Assembly: GCF_032854445.1 (NCBI RefSeq) | Contig: NC_088302.1 | Location: forward strand, 6,941,338 to 7,005,337 | Direction of reading: 5' to 3' | Source: Liolophura sinensis | Taxonomy: Eukaryota; Mollusca; Polyplacophora; Chitonida; Chitonidae | Length of the DNA stretch: 64,000 nt | In this document: positions 9,499-21,946 of the stretch, piece by piece | Layout: each line of letters begins with the position of its first letter | How positions within the stretch are numbered: the stretch's first letter is position 1 | Notes under the pieces: model-generated | Told to the model about the DNA's origin: nothing | Seen by the model: the letters and a program-made list of their open reading frames with translations, nothing else | Database searches by the model: none | Made by a program: the position numbers and the translations under genes

Positions 9499-10865
9499 AA
9501 TTGTTAGAAGAAGATTTCTTAGTAATTGTTTCAGCCAATTTATTACCTCCATCAGATGAGGAAGTTAATATATTATCTCCACCGTTCAATTGTTGGACTT
9601 TATCGCTTTATTATTTTTATTTTAATAAAAATATATATATTATTTTTGCCCTTAAGTTTCTGAACCGTGTTCCAGATCTTTTTTTTTTACCTTAGACGTT
9701 TTTGACGTAATGCCTAAACAGTTTTCGACAAACAAGATCGTCTCTTGGAGTAATCGACGAGCCTTCGGCCTAATAAGTTATTATCAGTAGGACATATATT
9801 AAAACTTCACTTCGCCTTTTTACGTTCCTTAATGGCTTTGCGATTGACCTTATCATACCAGGATTGTCTTTTGGATTTATGATTTGTCGAGATCTTACGT
9901 ATAGTTCTATTAGCAGGTCGTAAAACAAGTTTATTAAATTGTACTATAGGATCATCTGCTGCATTGAGAGTATCTGGAGTGATATCAGCCTCGCAGAACG
10001 TCTCGAATGCGATCCAATCTGCTTTATCGAATTTCCACCTAGCTACACGTTCTGAAGAATCAGATGTGATATGTTCTAGGATAATAGGAAAATGGTCACT
10101 ACCACAAGGATTCGTAGTCCTCCAAGTCGATCATTGCACAACGTATAACACTAGCTCCTAAAGACAAAAGTATGTAAGAAATTATACAAATAAGAAATAA
10201 AGCGGTAACACACAAGCGAGAAGCAGTCATCAGTTTTCAATGATGCCTCGCAGACAATGAATATTCCAGGCATGAATTCCATAACAAAGTTCAAATTCGT
10301 AGTCCACGAATAAGTTCCAGGTCAAATAACAACTAAACAAGGTATCTCAGTCGCGCTTTGATTGCAACTATTCAAAAAGGCATCATGCAGATGTAATGAG
10401 CATGGCTGCCTTTACGGCCCCTAGCCCCAGATTAAGCGGTATTAGATACAGTTCGAAAATGACGAGCGTTACACATCTTAATCGAACAGTTTGTGATTCA
10501 AAAGTAGCGGAGGATTAAGTCTTTCACGTTAATATGACATGCTGGTCTGTATAAAAGCTGTCTACAATAAAGAGGAATGTTCTTTTAAATTATGTAAGGG
10601 GAAAGCTGACAAAGAAGTGTTCGGAGCAACATACACCGAACATTATGTGATTCTTTCAGACAATGAAGCACGAATGTCCACAGCCTGACGCTCTTTATGC
10701 AGAGCAACAGGGCTGTGGATAATATTGTTATTTATGAAGATATAAGAGCCGCCTATCTATTTAAAAATTTATAATACGTGATGGCTAATTGATTCCATTA
10801 TCGAGGGCAAATTGTTCTTAAGAAGTACGTTAAGTTCGTCCTGTACATAGGTCTATTATAATCCA
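9499..10865 (-). mobile_element. LINE copy G, endonuclease-linker fragment
   Basis: Minus-strand LINE sequence in two parts, 9499-10158 (linker between EEP and RT, and the second half of EEP) and 10566-10865 (first half of EEP). A 3' fragment of the Penelope-like element lies between them, and about 230 bp of LINE is missing at the break relative to copy F. Landmarks read on the plus strand are GTTTCTGAACCGTGTTCCAG near 9660 and GGATCATCTGCTGCATTGAG near 9950. Many stops. No RT, RNase H or 3' end. Confidence 0.8.
10159..10565 (-). mobile_element. Penelope-like element, 3' fragment
   Basis: Inverted copy of 4150-4640. Landmarks in plus orientation are CAATGATGCCTCGCAGACAA, GTCCACGAATAAGTTCCAGG, GAGCATGGCTGCCTTTACGG and GCTGGTCTGTATAAAAGC. 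It contains no coding part. It interrupts LINE copy G in the same orientation as that LINE. Confidence 0.82.
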
Positions 10866-10876
10866 ATCGAGTTGCT

Positions 10877-13641
10877 CTAGTCACATAGTGATAGGCAGCA
10901 GAATAAGTTCGGGATTACAAAAAAAACTTGTGTGTTAAGAGTGATACAAATAGAATGTTCATCTAGTAGTGGTAAGTTGGATAGTTGACGGAACAGAGGA
11001 AGCACGTGATCATTTCCTTTTGAATGAGTTACAGTTCCAGTGACGCGTTTCTGCAAGGATGTGAGATAGTTCGATGTGTATTGCTCCGTAGTTTGGTTCC
11101 GTATGAAAGGTAAGGATATATGAGGAAAATTCAGAATAAATAATGTTTTCTTGTTAACAGAATGCTTTATGTGGCTTATCAACCCGAGATTTCTAGACAC
11201 CTTTGCACTAATATAGTCGATATGGGAAGTCTAATGAAGTTTGGAATTGACCATTGCAAGAAATTTGAAATTTTATAATCTTTTTATTTTATTGTCACAT
11301 ATTTTAAGAGAGGGTGGTGAGTTTACTTTCTGTTTAGTGAGAGGGGTTATGAGAACATTTTTTTTTTCGTAGTCTTCAGGGATAGACGTATCAAGTATCA
11401 AGTTTGTCAAGTTCAATAAACATAGTATTGTAGAGGTCGGTTATATTATGAGAGGAGTAAATTGTGCTGGTATCATCTGCAAATAAAGTAAAATGAAGGT
11501 TAGATACACGAGATATGTAGGAAAGAAAAAAGGTCCCAAAACAGAACCTTGTGGAACTCCACACTGTACAGATTCAGTTGATGATGAAGTGTCAGAAAGT
11601 GATACAAATATAAATACATGTAACTTATAAACCAAGAGTTACTTATACCTTTAAAACCATAGTATTCAAGTTTACGCAAAAGTATGGCATGATTTATTAT
11701 ATCAAATGCCTTTGAAAGGTCGAGAAATGTGACTATACTGTACAGTCTGTTCTCCTTGGCAGTCACTAATTTATCATACAATGAACAAGCAGCCAGAGAT
11801 GTGGAGTGGTTTGCTCTGAAGCCATATTGGTTTTTATCAATTATACCATTAGTTTCTGCATGGCTAAATACTGCATTTGAAGTTATTTTCTGAAGTATTT
11901 TGAGACAGGGAAGTACGGATATAGGTCGGTAATTTTCGAATAGATTATCTTCAGCTATGTATACAGGCGACACTTTAGGAATTTTCATGCAGTCAGGAAC
12001 TTTGCCTGATACGTAAGATTAGTTGATAATATGTGACCGGAGACAAGTTTAACGACTGACATTCGAATTCCATCAATACCCGCAGAGCCTGAATGTCCGA
12101 AATAACAGAAGTAACATCGCTTGGTGTGACATGTGGAAAAGAATAATTACTGGCAAATGGTTTGCTCACGTAATATGTAAACTGTTCATTTACGGCAGGA
12201 ATTTCTGCGTCCAAACAACTGGTTACAGAATTAAAGTATTTATTAAAGCTGTTCGCTATCGTAGCAGTGTCAGTTATATCAGCACCGTTTACATTGAAGG
12301 ACAACGGTAGTTCTCCAGACTTCCTGAGATTCATTAATTAATTTAAAAGTTTCCAGGGACCTTTTAATATCATTGTTTACCTTATTAAATTTGTCATCAC
12401 AATAATGATTTCTTGCTAAGCGAATACTATTGTTTAACTTGTTCCTGAAGGATCTGTAACTTTTTCAGATTCTTCATCTCTATATTTACGTTTGGCGATA
12501 TAATCTGTTTTTTTTTTCAAAGATAGATGTCAGAAGGCCGCCTGTTACCCACGGTTTTATGATCTTATGAAATTTGAGTTGAGTAATGGGGAAAACAGCG
12601 ATTATAGATTGAGAACATTCGACCAAAAGTGTCCATAGCATGAATGACATCAGCTGAGTTTAGAACAGAGTTCCAGTTTGTACTTTCTACTTCATCGATA
12701 AAATTTTGCTTCTCTGATGCACTGTACTTCCGGTACTGCAATTTTTGCTCTGTATTATTCCTAGAGTATCCTGATTTAATCATATGAAAAATCGGAAAAT
12801 GATCTGTTATGTCTGGTAATAGGATTCCAGAGAGAAGATACTTACCAAGACAATTTGTGAATATATTATCAATTAATGTTGCTGATCGAGATTGTACTCT
12901 AGTTGGCTTAGTAATTTGGGGGAGAAAGTAAGTTGATGTCATCATTTCAAGAAAGTCTTTTGATGGGGCGTGATATTCAGTTTTGAAAAGGTCAATATTA
13001 AAGTCCCCAATTCTAACGGTTTGTTTGATTCTTTTCGGCATTTTTCTGTAATATGTAATATATGATTATTGAAACCATTGACATTTTTACTAGGTGATCT
13101 ATATACAACACCTATACGATATACGGACTGTAATATAGAAAGCTATGCCTCCACCCTTACGACGGGAACGTTGCAAAGAGAATATATTTTAACCTGGAAT
13201 TTCAAACAGTTCTTCAGTGGTTGAGTTAAGATAACATTCCGGGAATCCAAGGACAAAAAAGTGATAAGAGAGACTATGAATAAAGGCAGTTATTTCTATG
13301 AAATGCTTGCTCAAGCTTCTGGCAATCAAATGAAGAAATAATAGATTGGTTGTAGTGTCAAAATTTTGTAGCCGAGGTTCAGAATTAAAAGACAGTTGAG
13401 AAAAGTAAATCAATATATGTGAATTGGCTTTATTCCATTGCGCTATCTCATAGTCGTTCTCTTCAGTTGATACTAATATATGTTCAGTGGCAATTAAATC
13501 AATTGGATTAAAACACATGCTATCTAACATCTCAAGATTATACTGACTTGGTTGATGAGAGGGTGAGGTATTTGGTGGTGGGATATGGTTTTCACATGAA
13601 AGTGCCAAGACTGACGACAGGCGAAAATGAAGAGTTTCCAC
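10877..13641 (-). pseudogene. ORF2 of a second LINE family (CR1/L2-like), broken
   Basis: This is a different non-LTR element from the dominant family. In minus-strand order the N-terminal part has AQWNKANSHILIYF and NARSLSKHF-like residues (13450-13300). The EEP endonuclease shows IGDFNIDLFK near 12990, SATLIDNIFTN near 12870 and ITDHFPIF near 12800. The RT has NYRPISVLPCLKIL near 11920, YGFRANHSTS near 11825, FLDLSKAFDIINH near 11720, GVPQGSVLGP near 11540 and FADDTSTI near 11475. The C-terminal part reaches 10877. No RNase H follows. The frame changes near 12560, 11995 and 11500 and within the thumb. Family function is target-primed reverse transcription. Clade placement (CR1/L2 group) is a guess from motif style. 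Confidence 0.8.
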
Positions 13642-14194
13642 TAATATCAGTTATTTGAGAGCAGCTTACAGGCGCATATAGTACTCATGTAGGTAATGTT
13701 TCTTAACGTATAGATAAAAAAGATAAACCCAGAAACAGAAAAAAGGATGAAGAAATTAAAAAATTTTCAATAAATAAATGAAATGTGTGTGCCTCATGCT
13801 GAAATTTACATGTCATATTACAAGTTACTGACTTCAAACGGAATTTGTAAAGGTGAGGTTGATGTCATGTGAAAGAGTAGCTTCAAGCGGGTCGGTAAAC
13901 ATCAAAGACCCCTCCCCCCTCCCCCACACAAAAAAATGAACTGCATTTTAGAAATTATACTATATTTGTATATGGCATGTACAACCATGATCTGAGAAAT
14001 AAACAGAAAACAATATTTTAACTTCGTAGTTACATAACAGCAATAGGTTATAGCATAAGGGCTATTTCCGCTGCAGCTCATAACAAACAAACAAACACCG
14101 TCCAAATAGGAGACACCTGATCGTTCACAGCGTATCCATCTGATTTAGTTGAACGTCCATGGACAGCACAGATTTTGTAGAGATGAACTATTAA
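13642..14194. other. Stretch without recognisable gene
   Basis: AT-rich sequence between two retrotransposon fragments. It contains a C-rich run around 13911-13925. The part next to 13641 may be the 5' flank or UTR of the CR1-like element. Nothing else is recognised. Confidence 0.4.
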
Positions 14195-14775
14195 TAATTT
14201 TTAAGAGTTATTTTATGTTTGCCAGATGTCTTCAAATGAGTTTCCTGAAGACAAAGGGCAATAGGATTTAATATTATTAACTAGCTGTGTTATTTCGATA
14301 AAATCTGTCTTAAGACCTCGACAATTCCATTGTATAAATAAAATTGACATATATAGGATATTTGTCGTTATGTTTGGCCCGAGAACGACACTTTCGTGGA
14401 GATCGGCTGGAAGATCTCCGTGGTGCGGGTGATGTTTCCATTACATCCGCATCAGATCCTCCGTCTCCCACCCAGTGAATAAGTTCACACATCAAACACG
14501 TACTAATCGATTGACTCATGAGTCCCGCAAGTGAAATTTCAAAAATAACATTTGTTCTCTAAAGAGTGTTATTGAGAAAATTGGGACCAGTCAGAGGCAA
14601 GACGTGACCAAGCCGACTGATCGGACCGGGCCCATCAGACCTTCTGTCTCTCCAAGTAAGGGCACAAAGTGGCGTGTTGGGCGTAAGGAAAGCTCTAGGG
14701 TAGTCGCCTTCTACGACAAGCTTACCTAGAATGTTGAGGTCCTATTCTTTTCACCCCGGAGACCGCACGGGGGTG
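14195..14775 (-). mobile_element. LINE copy I, internally deleted 5' part
   Basis: The minus strand carries the LINE 5' end (about 14775 to 14540, shortened), then an ORF1 start MSQSISTCLMCELIHW. This joins directly to the ORF1 C-terminal tail (GGSDADVMETSPAPR, SPRKCRSRAKHN), followed by the first part of ORF2. The resulting 69-codon frame at 14310-14519 is a deletion fusion, not a gene. The left end near 14195 lies in the N-terminal EEP region. Confidence 0.78.
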
Positions 14776-14903
14776 GGGGGCGGGGGGGGGGGTACATTTA
14801 CAAACATTGTATTTAGCAGAAGTGTTCATCTTGCTATATCGCCACGATATGGCGGAAACATTGCCAATGTGGCGTTAAACCATAATCATTCATTCATTCG
14901 CCA
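14776..14903 (+). repeat. G-run and LINE/SINE-type 3' tail
   Basis: A long G-rich run (14769-14792) is followed by about 65 bp (14836-14900) matching the 3' tail of the dominant LINE: CGATATGGCGGAAACATTGC, GTGGCGTTAAACCATAATCA, then ATTC repeats. This is either a truncated LINE insertion or a SINE using the same tail. Confidence 0.65.
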
Positions 14904-15088
14904 TGCTATATCACATCCATGGCTTTGCGAAAACCGGTGCAATTGTATCGTCGCCTTTTATCATTCATCTAAAATTTAATCCTTATGCCTACAGCAATGA
15001 CTTGATTACAAGTGGTTAACCAGACTCTTCACATCCATATTGATTAATGGTATGTGTTTAATTCTCGTTATTACATTCCATTTCTTTT

Positions 15089-15333
15089 TGGTGGCCGAGG
15101 GGAGTAAGCACGACAGTGCGGCGCAATGACCCAGATGACTCTCACCAATGCGGTCGCTGTGAGTTTAAGTCCAGCTCATGCTGGTTTCCTCAGCGGTCAT
15201 ACGTTGGAAGGTCTGTCTCCGACCTGCGGATGGTCGTGACTTTCCCCCGGGCTGTGCCATAATGCTGGTCCTCGTCGTATAAGTGAAATATTTTTGAGTG
15301 TGGTGTAAAACATCAATCAAATAAATAAATCAA
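15089..15333 (+). repeat. tRNA-derived SINE, near full length
   Basis: The head has an A-box-like TGGCCGAGGGG (15092-15102) and a B-box-like GAGTTTAAGTCC (15161-15172). The body has CTGCGGATGGTCGTGA. The tail has GTCGTATAAGTGAAATATTT, then GTGTAAAACATCAATC and AAATAAATAAATC. The order is the usual one for a tRNA-headed SINE with a tail borrowed from a LINE. The pol III promoter boxes are degenerate. Confidence 0.85.
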
Positions 15334-15899
15334 ATAAGTCCATTTGTTCGCCCGGAGATATGACCATGTATTTTTCGAAGTAAATCACCGTTTATCACAG
15401 CATGTACCGGTTTTCCGTTGAGATTTCGGACGTCATTAAAATCTGCAAAGAGCGAAAGCCGCTGAAATTATCGGTCTACTCCTTTCACCCAGGTTTTTAT
15501 GTGCCTGAGTTACGTGGTAGGCATTATTTACTCTGATCACTTATCTTGTTTGCATCGGTCCGATCAATAGCTTGATGGGTCCAGTGATGTACAAGAGACT
15601 GAGTCTAAGATCATTTATCGACAATTCTGTTGGAAGAATGGTGTTTTTACTTAGGGAAAGCAGACAAATTGAGATAAATTGCATCGTTAGGTGTTTGCGT
15701 TCTTTATTTGCAGAATCACTATCCAAAGAAAAAGGAGGCCTAATAATCCCGTGCATAGTTAAGCCAGGGTCATGTGTGTGCCAGACATATATGGTGACAG
15801 CTCTGTGTGTGTATATCCACCTGATTAGGTCACAAATTATGCATACTGTGGGGATTTTTCTGTAATCACCTCGCAGAAACCATTTTCACCTGTATATGT

Positions 15900-18800
15900 A
15901 AGGTACAAATAAATTTAGTTGTCCACAAAGTTTTAAAATGAACTTTTTCGTTATAATAAGGAACTACATTCATAGGCAAGGTAGAGGAATATTACCGCAA
16001 AGTAGCCGAGGAAAATAACAAGAATAATTAAAAACAGAGTAGTTCGGTGGTCTACTGCCAAAGCTATGGGTTAACGAAGGCATTCGCATTTGTCGCCAGG
16101 TATACTCTGTTGAAAAAAATGATTATTTTGAATTTCTGATGCAAAATATTGAACAACATATCACCAATAACATATTGTGTATCAGTTAGTAAAATCGAGA
16201 GTAAAATATGAAATTGAACACGAATATTCTTGCTGGACAAGTGTTTGTCAAGGCAATTGTCTTTCATCTCATTTTTGCTTATGCAGTTTAGGATGATGTT
16301 TTAAAGAGCTGAGGAATATTTATATAACGGATGAAACTATTCCTACACGCCTTTATATGCTGGTAACAGATATTTCCAGCAAATGTATATGAGATCCAGA
16401 ACAGTAGAGTATTCTAAAAACGCACTACAATCATTGGAGTTTAAATACCTTTGATTGAATTAGATGAATCAGATGGCCACGTAGCAATATATGAACAGTT
16501 GCAGTGTGTGCGCAACTAAAGATATTGTATTATCGACAACTTATATGCACATTACACAATTTGAATATTGACATCACTCATTCTAGAACCTACCTTGCGT
16601 CTTTTTAACATCAATGAAAACTGAAAACATCATTGAAAGCTTCTCTTTTGAAGGATTCCGTCCTAATTTCTGATTTTGTATACTGTTTTTTTTATTTTTT
16701 TGGTAGTGGTTTTGGGAATTAGCCTTGCGATTGTGGACCTGGTACGTCCTTGTTGGTTGACGGCTGGTACACGAATGTCTGTTTCGACGCTCAGATTTAA
16801 AAGGTATTTTACGATGAGGATTCCACCTTGGCTATTAATTATTAGTTCGTTTACATACGCATGTATCTAGATATGACGTTTTTCAACCAGGGGATTACTT
16901 AGTACGACGAAGGTAAATTTGGTCGACCAGGCAAAGAAAGCTATTTCCCTGCTAAGAAACACATACATAATTTGAGACTTTTTGCTGAAAGAGCCTCCAT
17001 TATTAAAATGACGGCACTGAAGCATGCCGGGTTATTAACGACTCAGCAATAAAAAAGAGAGTGGACTTAAAAATGTTCAAGGAACTGTACTGACATTAAA
17101 GCAAAGCATTCGAAATTACATCATTTATGGAAAAACTGGTAGAACACACATGCATCTGAAACGAATACCTTGAAAATATACTGAAACGCATTAAAAAATA
17201 CAAAAGGGGAAAAACGTGAAATTGACGCTAAACCAAGTTTTATTTCGTGTTGGCTGTGTATTACATTCACACTCAGATTAGTCTGCGATGACAAATGTCA
17301 ATGGAAAGTATACAATTTGAATGTAGAGGAAATGGAACACACAAAGTATCAAAAGACAAAGTCAGTACCATGTTTGACCCCGTTTGCAATGCATACCACA
17401 CAACGCCTTTTCATCAGAGAAGAGAAGTAACCATTGTCTGTACCTAAGCGATCATAATACACGTGCATTTTGGTGTCTTAGGGTCAGAATCACGCTTACG
17501 TAAGGCGACGGACACTTAAACCAACAGCGCAAAGTTGCCAGCGTACAGTGTTAGATGAGCCCTCACAATTTGGCGTTCTACCCTGGATGTTGTCACACGT
17601 GGTTGCCCTGAGCGTTGTCGATCTATGGTATGTACCGTCCGCTGAATACTCTGGTGCTTTTTTAAACTGGCTCTCGCAACTGTATGGTTGAAATATTGCT
17701 GAAGTGGGCTTAACCCATAGTCATTCTTTCTGCTGTTTTCGCTTGTACATCATTGTAGTTCAAAACAAAAACTTTGAGTAGATCGAGAATCTTTATAGAA
17801 ACGAGTAGAAAACACAGAAGATAACTCCAGAGATCAGAGTTTTATCACCAATGTAACCAGACTGAAGGTTAATACTGTTTATCAACAGGACTTATCCCGT
17901 TATTGCAGCCACTCTGATCCAAATACTATGTACAAATAATCAGAAACTACAACTGCCAATGTGTGGAAAATTCTTTTGTCCTGTACACTAACCTAATGGT
18001 GTTGTGACAATGCATGCATTCTGTGTTGTCAACCCTCGTGTCCTCCGTGATGTCTTATTTGTTTCTGGGCGTTTTACATCGTCACTGTAACTTGTATTCA
18101 GGTGGCCTCATTTCGCCCATACATGTATACCTAGTGTCCGTTCATGTGACCTGTCATGTGGATATTGTTTTTGTCAGTTGTTTAGCAGTTGTGTTATATA
18201 ATAGTAAACTTCAAGGATATAAATAGAGGATATACAATTAGTGCCCCATCACATCCAATATATTAAACGCGTGGTGTAGTTTTCATTTGTTCCCAGCCTG
18301 AAAATATATTTTGTTTGTTCCATAATTTATTTTGAACGGTTTTAGGTGGTTGATATAGAAGACAACATATGGTTGTTTTTACAAGTATGTAAATTAGGTG
18401 CGTACTGTTTATCGATGTACGTGAAACACATTTCTCTAAATATGGTTCTTGTAAACATTTAGGAAACTTGTGATTTCTGCGAGCAGAAAGCATACCACAG
18501 GATAACGAGCTTTAACTGGGAAAATATCAGCATTCATAACTGCTCATTTATCGAAACAATTGGCTGAAAAATGCGACCTAAATCTAGGTTATAACTTTGC
18601 AGGATGCGAGAAGCGATGATTCCGAAAATCATGTTAAACGAAATATTCAAATTTAAGCTTTTAACGCGACCAGTTCACTCCAATATTTATTTGCTGATCT
18701 TATTAACCATCATCGGACTTGGAGAATGTAACAAAACAGTGTCTACGATATTTCAATGGGCTTTATTTTAGCCCCTTTGAGGGCTTTAGGTGTGATGGTA

Positions 18801-19424
18801 GACGTGATCAAAGGGTCACAGTATGAACAGTTATCGTATTCGATATGGCATATAGAATGAACTACACGTAGATCTAAAAACAAGTAGTTGGGTAAGTTTG
18901 TAGGTGTTTAACTTCAGGAAAATGTGTTACCGAGGCATGTTGCTGTCGTTGACGCAATGACGGTTGAACTTGTGTTTTGAGTTTAGTTTTAGGCGTGCAG
19001 TGTCAAGTGTTTTATTTCCTTTCACCAACCCTGGCTGTTTTTCCACACTTCATGAAGATAAATTTATATATCCAGTGTACCAAAAACATAACCATTTTGG
19101 TACCAAGAAGCCCCTGTCCGAGTGTAGTGATCGGTAGCCTGTTTCTTTTCCCTGTAACAAACAATAAAAGTCACGCTGCTATTATGTCTTACTATATAAT
19201 ATATTTAGATCTTGATGGTATACTAGAACACTATATGGAATATGTGCATTACCGCTTTTAGCGTGATACAGTTGGAGATGGTCAAGTTGTAAAAGCGTCT
19301 GTTTTGCATTCGGACGAGTCTGGGGCTACTTCGGATTTGAGACCAGGTCAAACATTTAAACCTTACCTTTCCACTGTCTTCACTGGACAAACTTAACCGA
19401 ATTTCATTTCTCATTACTTCTAAG
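15900..19424. other. Long stretch without recognisable gene
   Basis: About 3.5 kb with only short chance frames. I see no domain-like sequence and no splice-supported exon. It contains a decayed LINE/SINE-type tail near 17680-17735 and otherwise looks like unique or very old repeat sequence. Confidence 0.5.
17675..17740 (+). repeat. Decayed LINE/SINE-type 3' tail
   Basis: AACTGTATGGTTGAAATATT followed by GGCTTAACCCATAGTCATTC resembles the 3' tail of the dominant LINE. Only this tail is recognisable. Confidence 0.55.
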
Positions 19425-20045
19425 TTAGCAGCGATGGCAAAAAGATAAAGATTTGCAATTCAACATCTTATTCATCCGCCACACATGTCCCTGGTGATGG
19501 TTGGCTGACGGGAGCAATTTTCTGTGAATGTCACTGCACTGGAACAGGAAGGCTGACATAATTATTGCTGTCTTTTAAACTGTTAATCGTGGAATCAAAT
19601 TACCTCTGATTACTCATTAGAGAGGAACAGCTTGGCACTGAGGTGGATTAACTATATTCTGGACACGTTCTGCATGAGAGCCAATTATCCTGTAAATTAT
19701 AGCCAATTCTTGCAGATAACAGAGTAACCTCCCGTTTGGACTTAATAACTTGGATCAGACACAGAGTCCATCGAAAGGAGCGCTTTCCAGTGTCACCCAC
19801 CGGAAACTGTATAATGGACTTAGAGACGACGAAACATGTCGGTGATTAGCCGGGTACCTCGTTTTCCCCATGCATGCAAGGGGCTGTACACCTGTTAACT
19901 CTTCAACCTATGTTACAATAACGTGCAGACATTTCAAGAAGGCGGCATTTGCGCATTGGCCTAGCTGAACTATGCCGAGCTTATTTCAGCCAGGCGGGTA
20001 TCGATTTCTGTCTTTACTGTAAAGCCAATTACCAAAAATTTTGTG
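19425..20045 (+). repeat. Repeat block C, copy 1
   Basis: A roughly 600-bp block repeated at 31640-32235 and 36110-36690 in the same orientation. Shared landmarks include TGAATGTCACTGCACTGGAA, TCCTGTAAATTATAGCCAAT, GCCGGGTACCTCG, CTGTACACCTGTTAACTCTT and GCAAAGCCAATTACC-like at the end. No reading frame is conserved between copies, so it is probably non-coding. Confidence 0.82.
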
Positions 20046-20655
20046 TTAAAGACACGGCAGTATTAGCCTATTTGCACGGTCCAGGAATTATAAGGCTGTG
20101 ACCGATAGGCTGGTGGCTCTTTGTCACTGGGCATTGTTTTAGTGAGCGCAATATGTTTCGTTCAGTACCACTGTCAAGGCTGCCTTGTGCCTTGAGGCTA
20201 CATTTGCAGATCCGTTTCTTGAATTTAGACAAGTACGGTAAAAATGCCCTTATCGCAAAGTTGCATGAGCAGTCACTTTTTATGAAGGAAGCTGTCGGCA
20301 GTCCGACATTTATTGAAGGCCTATTGTCTAATAGTATAAGTAACCGTATATTAGATACATGAGCGTCCGACGCATTTCCGGTCAGAGGAACGGTCTTCAG
20401 TTATATGAAAACATTCATGAAACCATTACGTGAAACTTAAACAACAAGAATGTGACTAATTGATTAAAAAAACATGACGTCGCATCTCTTGATATCTTTG
20501 TCGTCAAATGTACTTGATGGTTCATATAAATTGAAGAAGACTCTTAGCTAAATTATCACGGGACCATGCTTAATCACCTCACTCGTGCTCGAGTTACTTT
20601 TTTTTTAGTTTTCAGTATTTGCTGTATAAGACTTAGCTTAACCATATCTTAATGT

Positions 20656-20797
20656 GGAAAGGTCTCTCAACAACCTGCGGATGGCAGTGGGTTTCCCAGC
20701 CCGGTTTCCACCCACCATAATGCTAGCCGCCGTCGTATAAGTGAAATAGTTTTGAGTACGGCGCAAAACACCTATCAAATAAATAAATAAATATATC
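20656..20797 (+). repeat. SINE, 5'-truncated
   Basis: Body and tail of the main SINE family: AACCTGCGGATGGCAGTGGG, CACCATAATGCTAGCCGCC, GTCGTATAAGTGAAATAG, GAGTACGGCGCAAAACACC, then AAATAAATAAATAAAT. The tRNA-like head is missing. Confidence 0.88.
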
Positions 20798-21498
20798 TGC
20801 ATTGCTGATGCTTACATGGCAGTGGGAAAGTGTTTTACCTGTTATTCGCATCTCTGTAAATACAGATCGCTGAAACTATGCGACATAAAAAAAACACTTA
20901 CGGCACTGAGGGCAGCGACGACAGTGTGATAGTTGGTAAATGGTCAGAGGTAACCTGTAATATACGACTGATTTCATCTAAGTGTGGGTTTTATTCCATC
21001 TGTTCATGTAAATGGCTTAATTGTAACACGTTACCCGCCCCCTTAGGATTATATTTGAGCGTTCGCTGATGCTTATATATGAGTAAAGTAGTGTTACATG
21101 TTATTCTGCAGACCTAAACATACGGCTTGGTAACTCGATCTTCGTTCTTCTGTTTCACCCTGTGCTGTAAGTCTTTTATTATATTGAGGTGAAACCAGCA
21201 TGGGTGATCCCTGGGCGCAGACAGATGACATACACCTGCAACTCCAAACCCAAGCCACGTAAAGCAGCTTTAAGTGCTACATAAGAGTCGCGCAAGCTAG
21301 AGTTTTTAAGGCGATTGTGTATATTTCATGACAGACTAGAGATCAGGTGATTTGGTTAATGATGCATGTATTCTAATTTTATCTGATGGCTACCGAAGCT
21401 TAATCTTCTGCAAAATGTCACCGACGCGGTGCCTAGCTTCCTTCCTTTTGTGCTGTGTGTGCTTTGTTATACACAAATGTAGGGTAAATGTCATATGT

Positions 21499-21645
21499 TT
21501 TCTCTCCGGCCGTATGTGCAACCTGCGGATGGTCGTGGGTTTCCTCCAGGCTGTGCCCGGTTTTCTCCCACCATAATGCTGACCTCCGTCGTGTAGGTGA
21601 AATATTCTTGAGTGTGGCGTAAAACACCAATCAAATAAATAAAAG
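21499..21645 (+). repeat. SINE, 5'-truncated, with short target-site duplication
   Basis: It contains CAACCTGCGGATGGTCGTGG, CCACCATAATGCTGACC, GTCGTGTAGGTGAAATATTC and AAAACACCAATCAAATAAAT. The direct repeat GTCATATGT flanks it at 21490-21498 and 21646-21654. It lies inside repeat unit I. Confidence 0.87.
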
Positions 21646-21946
21646 TCATATGTGCTTTCAACCGTGTCGTTTCCCTGAATGAATGAAAGAATGAATTATT
21701 GGCTTAACGCCACATCGGCAATATCTCAGCCATATTGTGGCGAGAACAAGTTGAAAACACGAGGTCGTTAAGGTTTTCGATATGGTAAAGAAGAAATCAA
21801 ACATAACAGAAAAAGGTGTGGACAGGTGTTTAAAAACAGATAAAATAAACCAATACAGTTAAAACTCGAAAACCACTACATTTTTAAAAATAGCTTATCT
21901 AGAAAACTGAACATGTGTTTTTATCTATATATATTAACATTAAAAT

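Larger units (their letters stand above)
15600..21500 (+). repeat. Non-coding repeat unit I
   Basis: First of three same-orientation units sharing ordered blocks of unknown function. Block B lies at about 15655-15775 (AAATTGCATCGTTAGGTGTT) and block C at 19425-20045. A further block at 20870-21062 (GACGACAGTGTGATAG) matches 34705-34882. Others lie at 21305-21360 (AAGGCGATTGTGTATAT) and 21455-21495 (ACAAATGTAGGGTAAATG). The unit continues beyond LINE F at 28985, where ATACTGCTCCA matches 37315. Blocks are diverged, so the unit is old. Confidence 0.6.

Noticed and set aside
14310-14519. Small Arg/Ser-rich protein gene (69 codons)
   Set aside because: It is a deletion fusion of the start and the end of LINE ORF1, read in one frame by chance.
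15089-15333. Possible functional tRNA gene
   Set aside because: The A- and B-box-like elements belong to a SINE head. No cloverleaf with intact acceptor stem is seen, and a SINE body and tail follow.
16676-16870. 64-codon frame with a hydrophobic N-terminus resembling a signal peptide
   Set aside because: The hydrophobic part comes from a T-rich run. No similarity or context supports a secreted protein.
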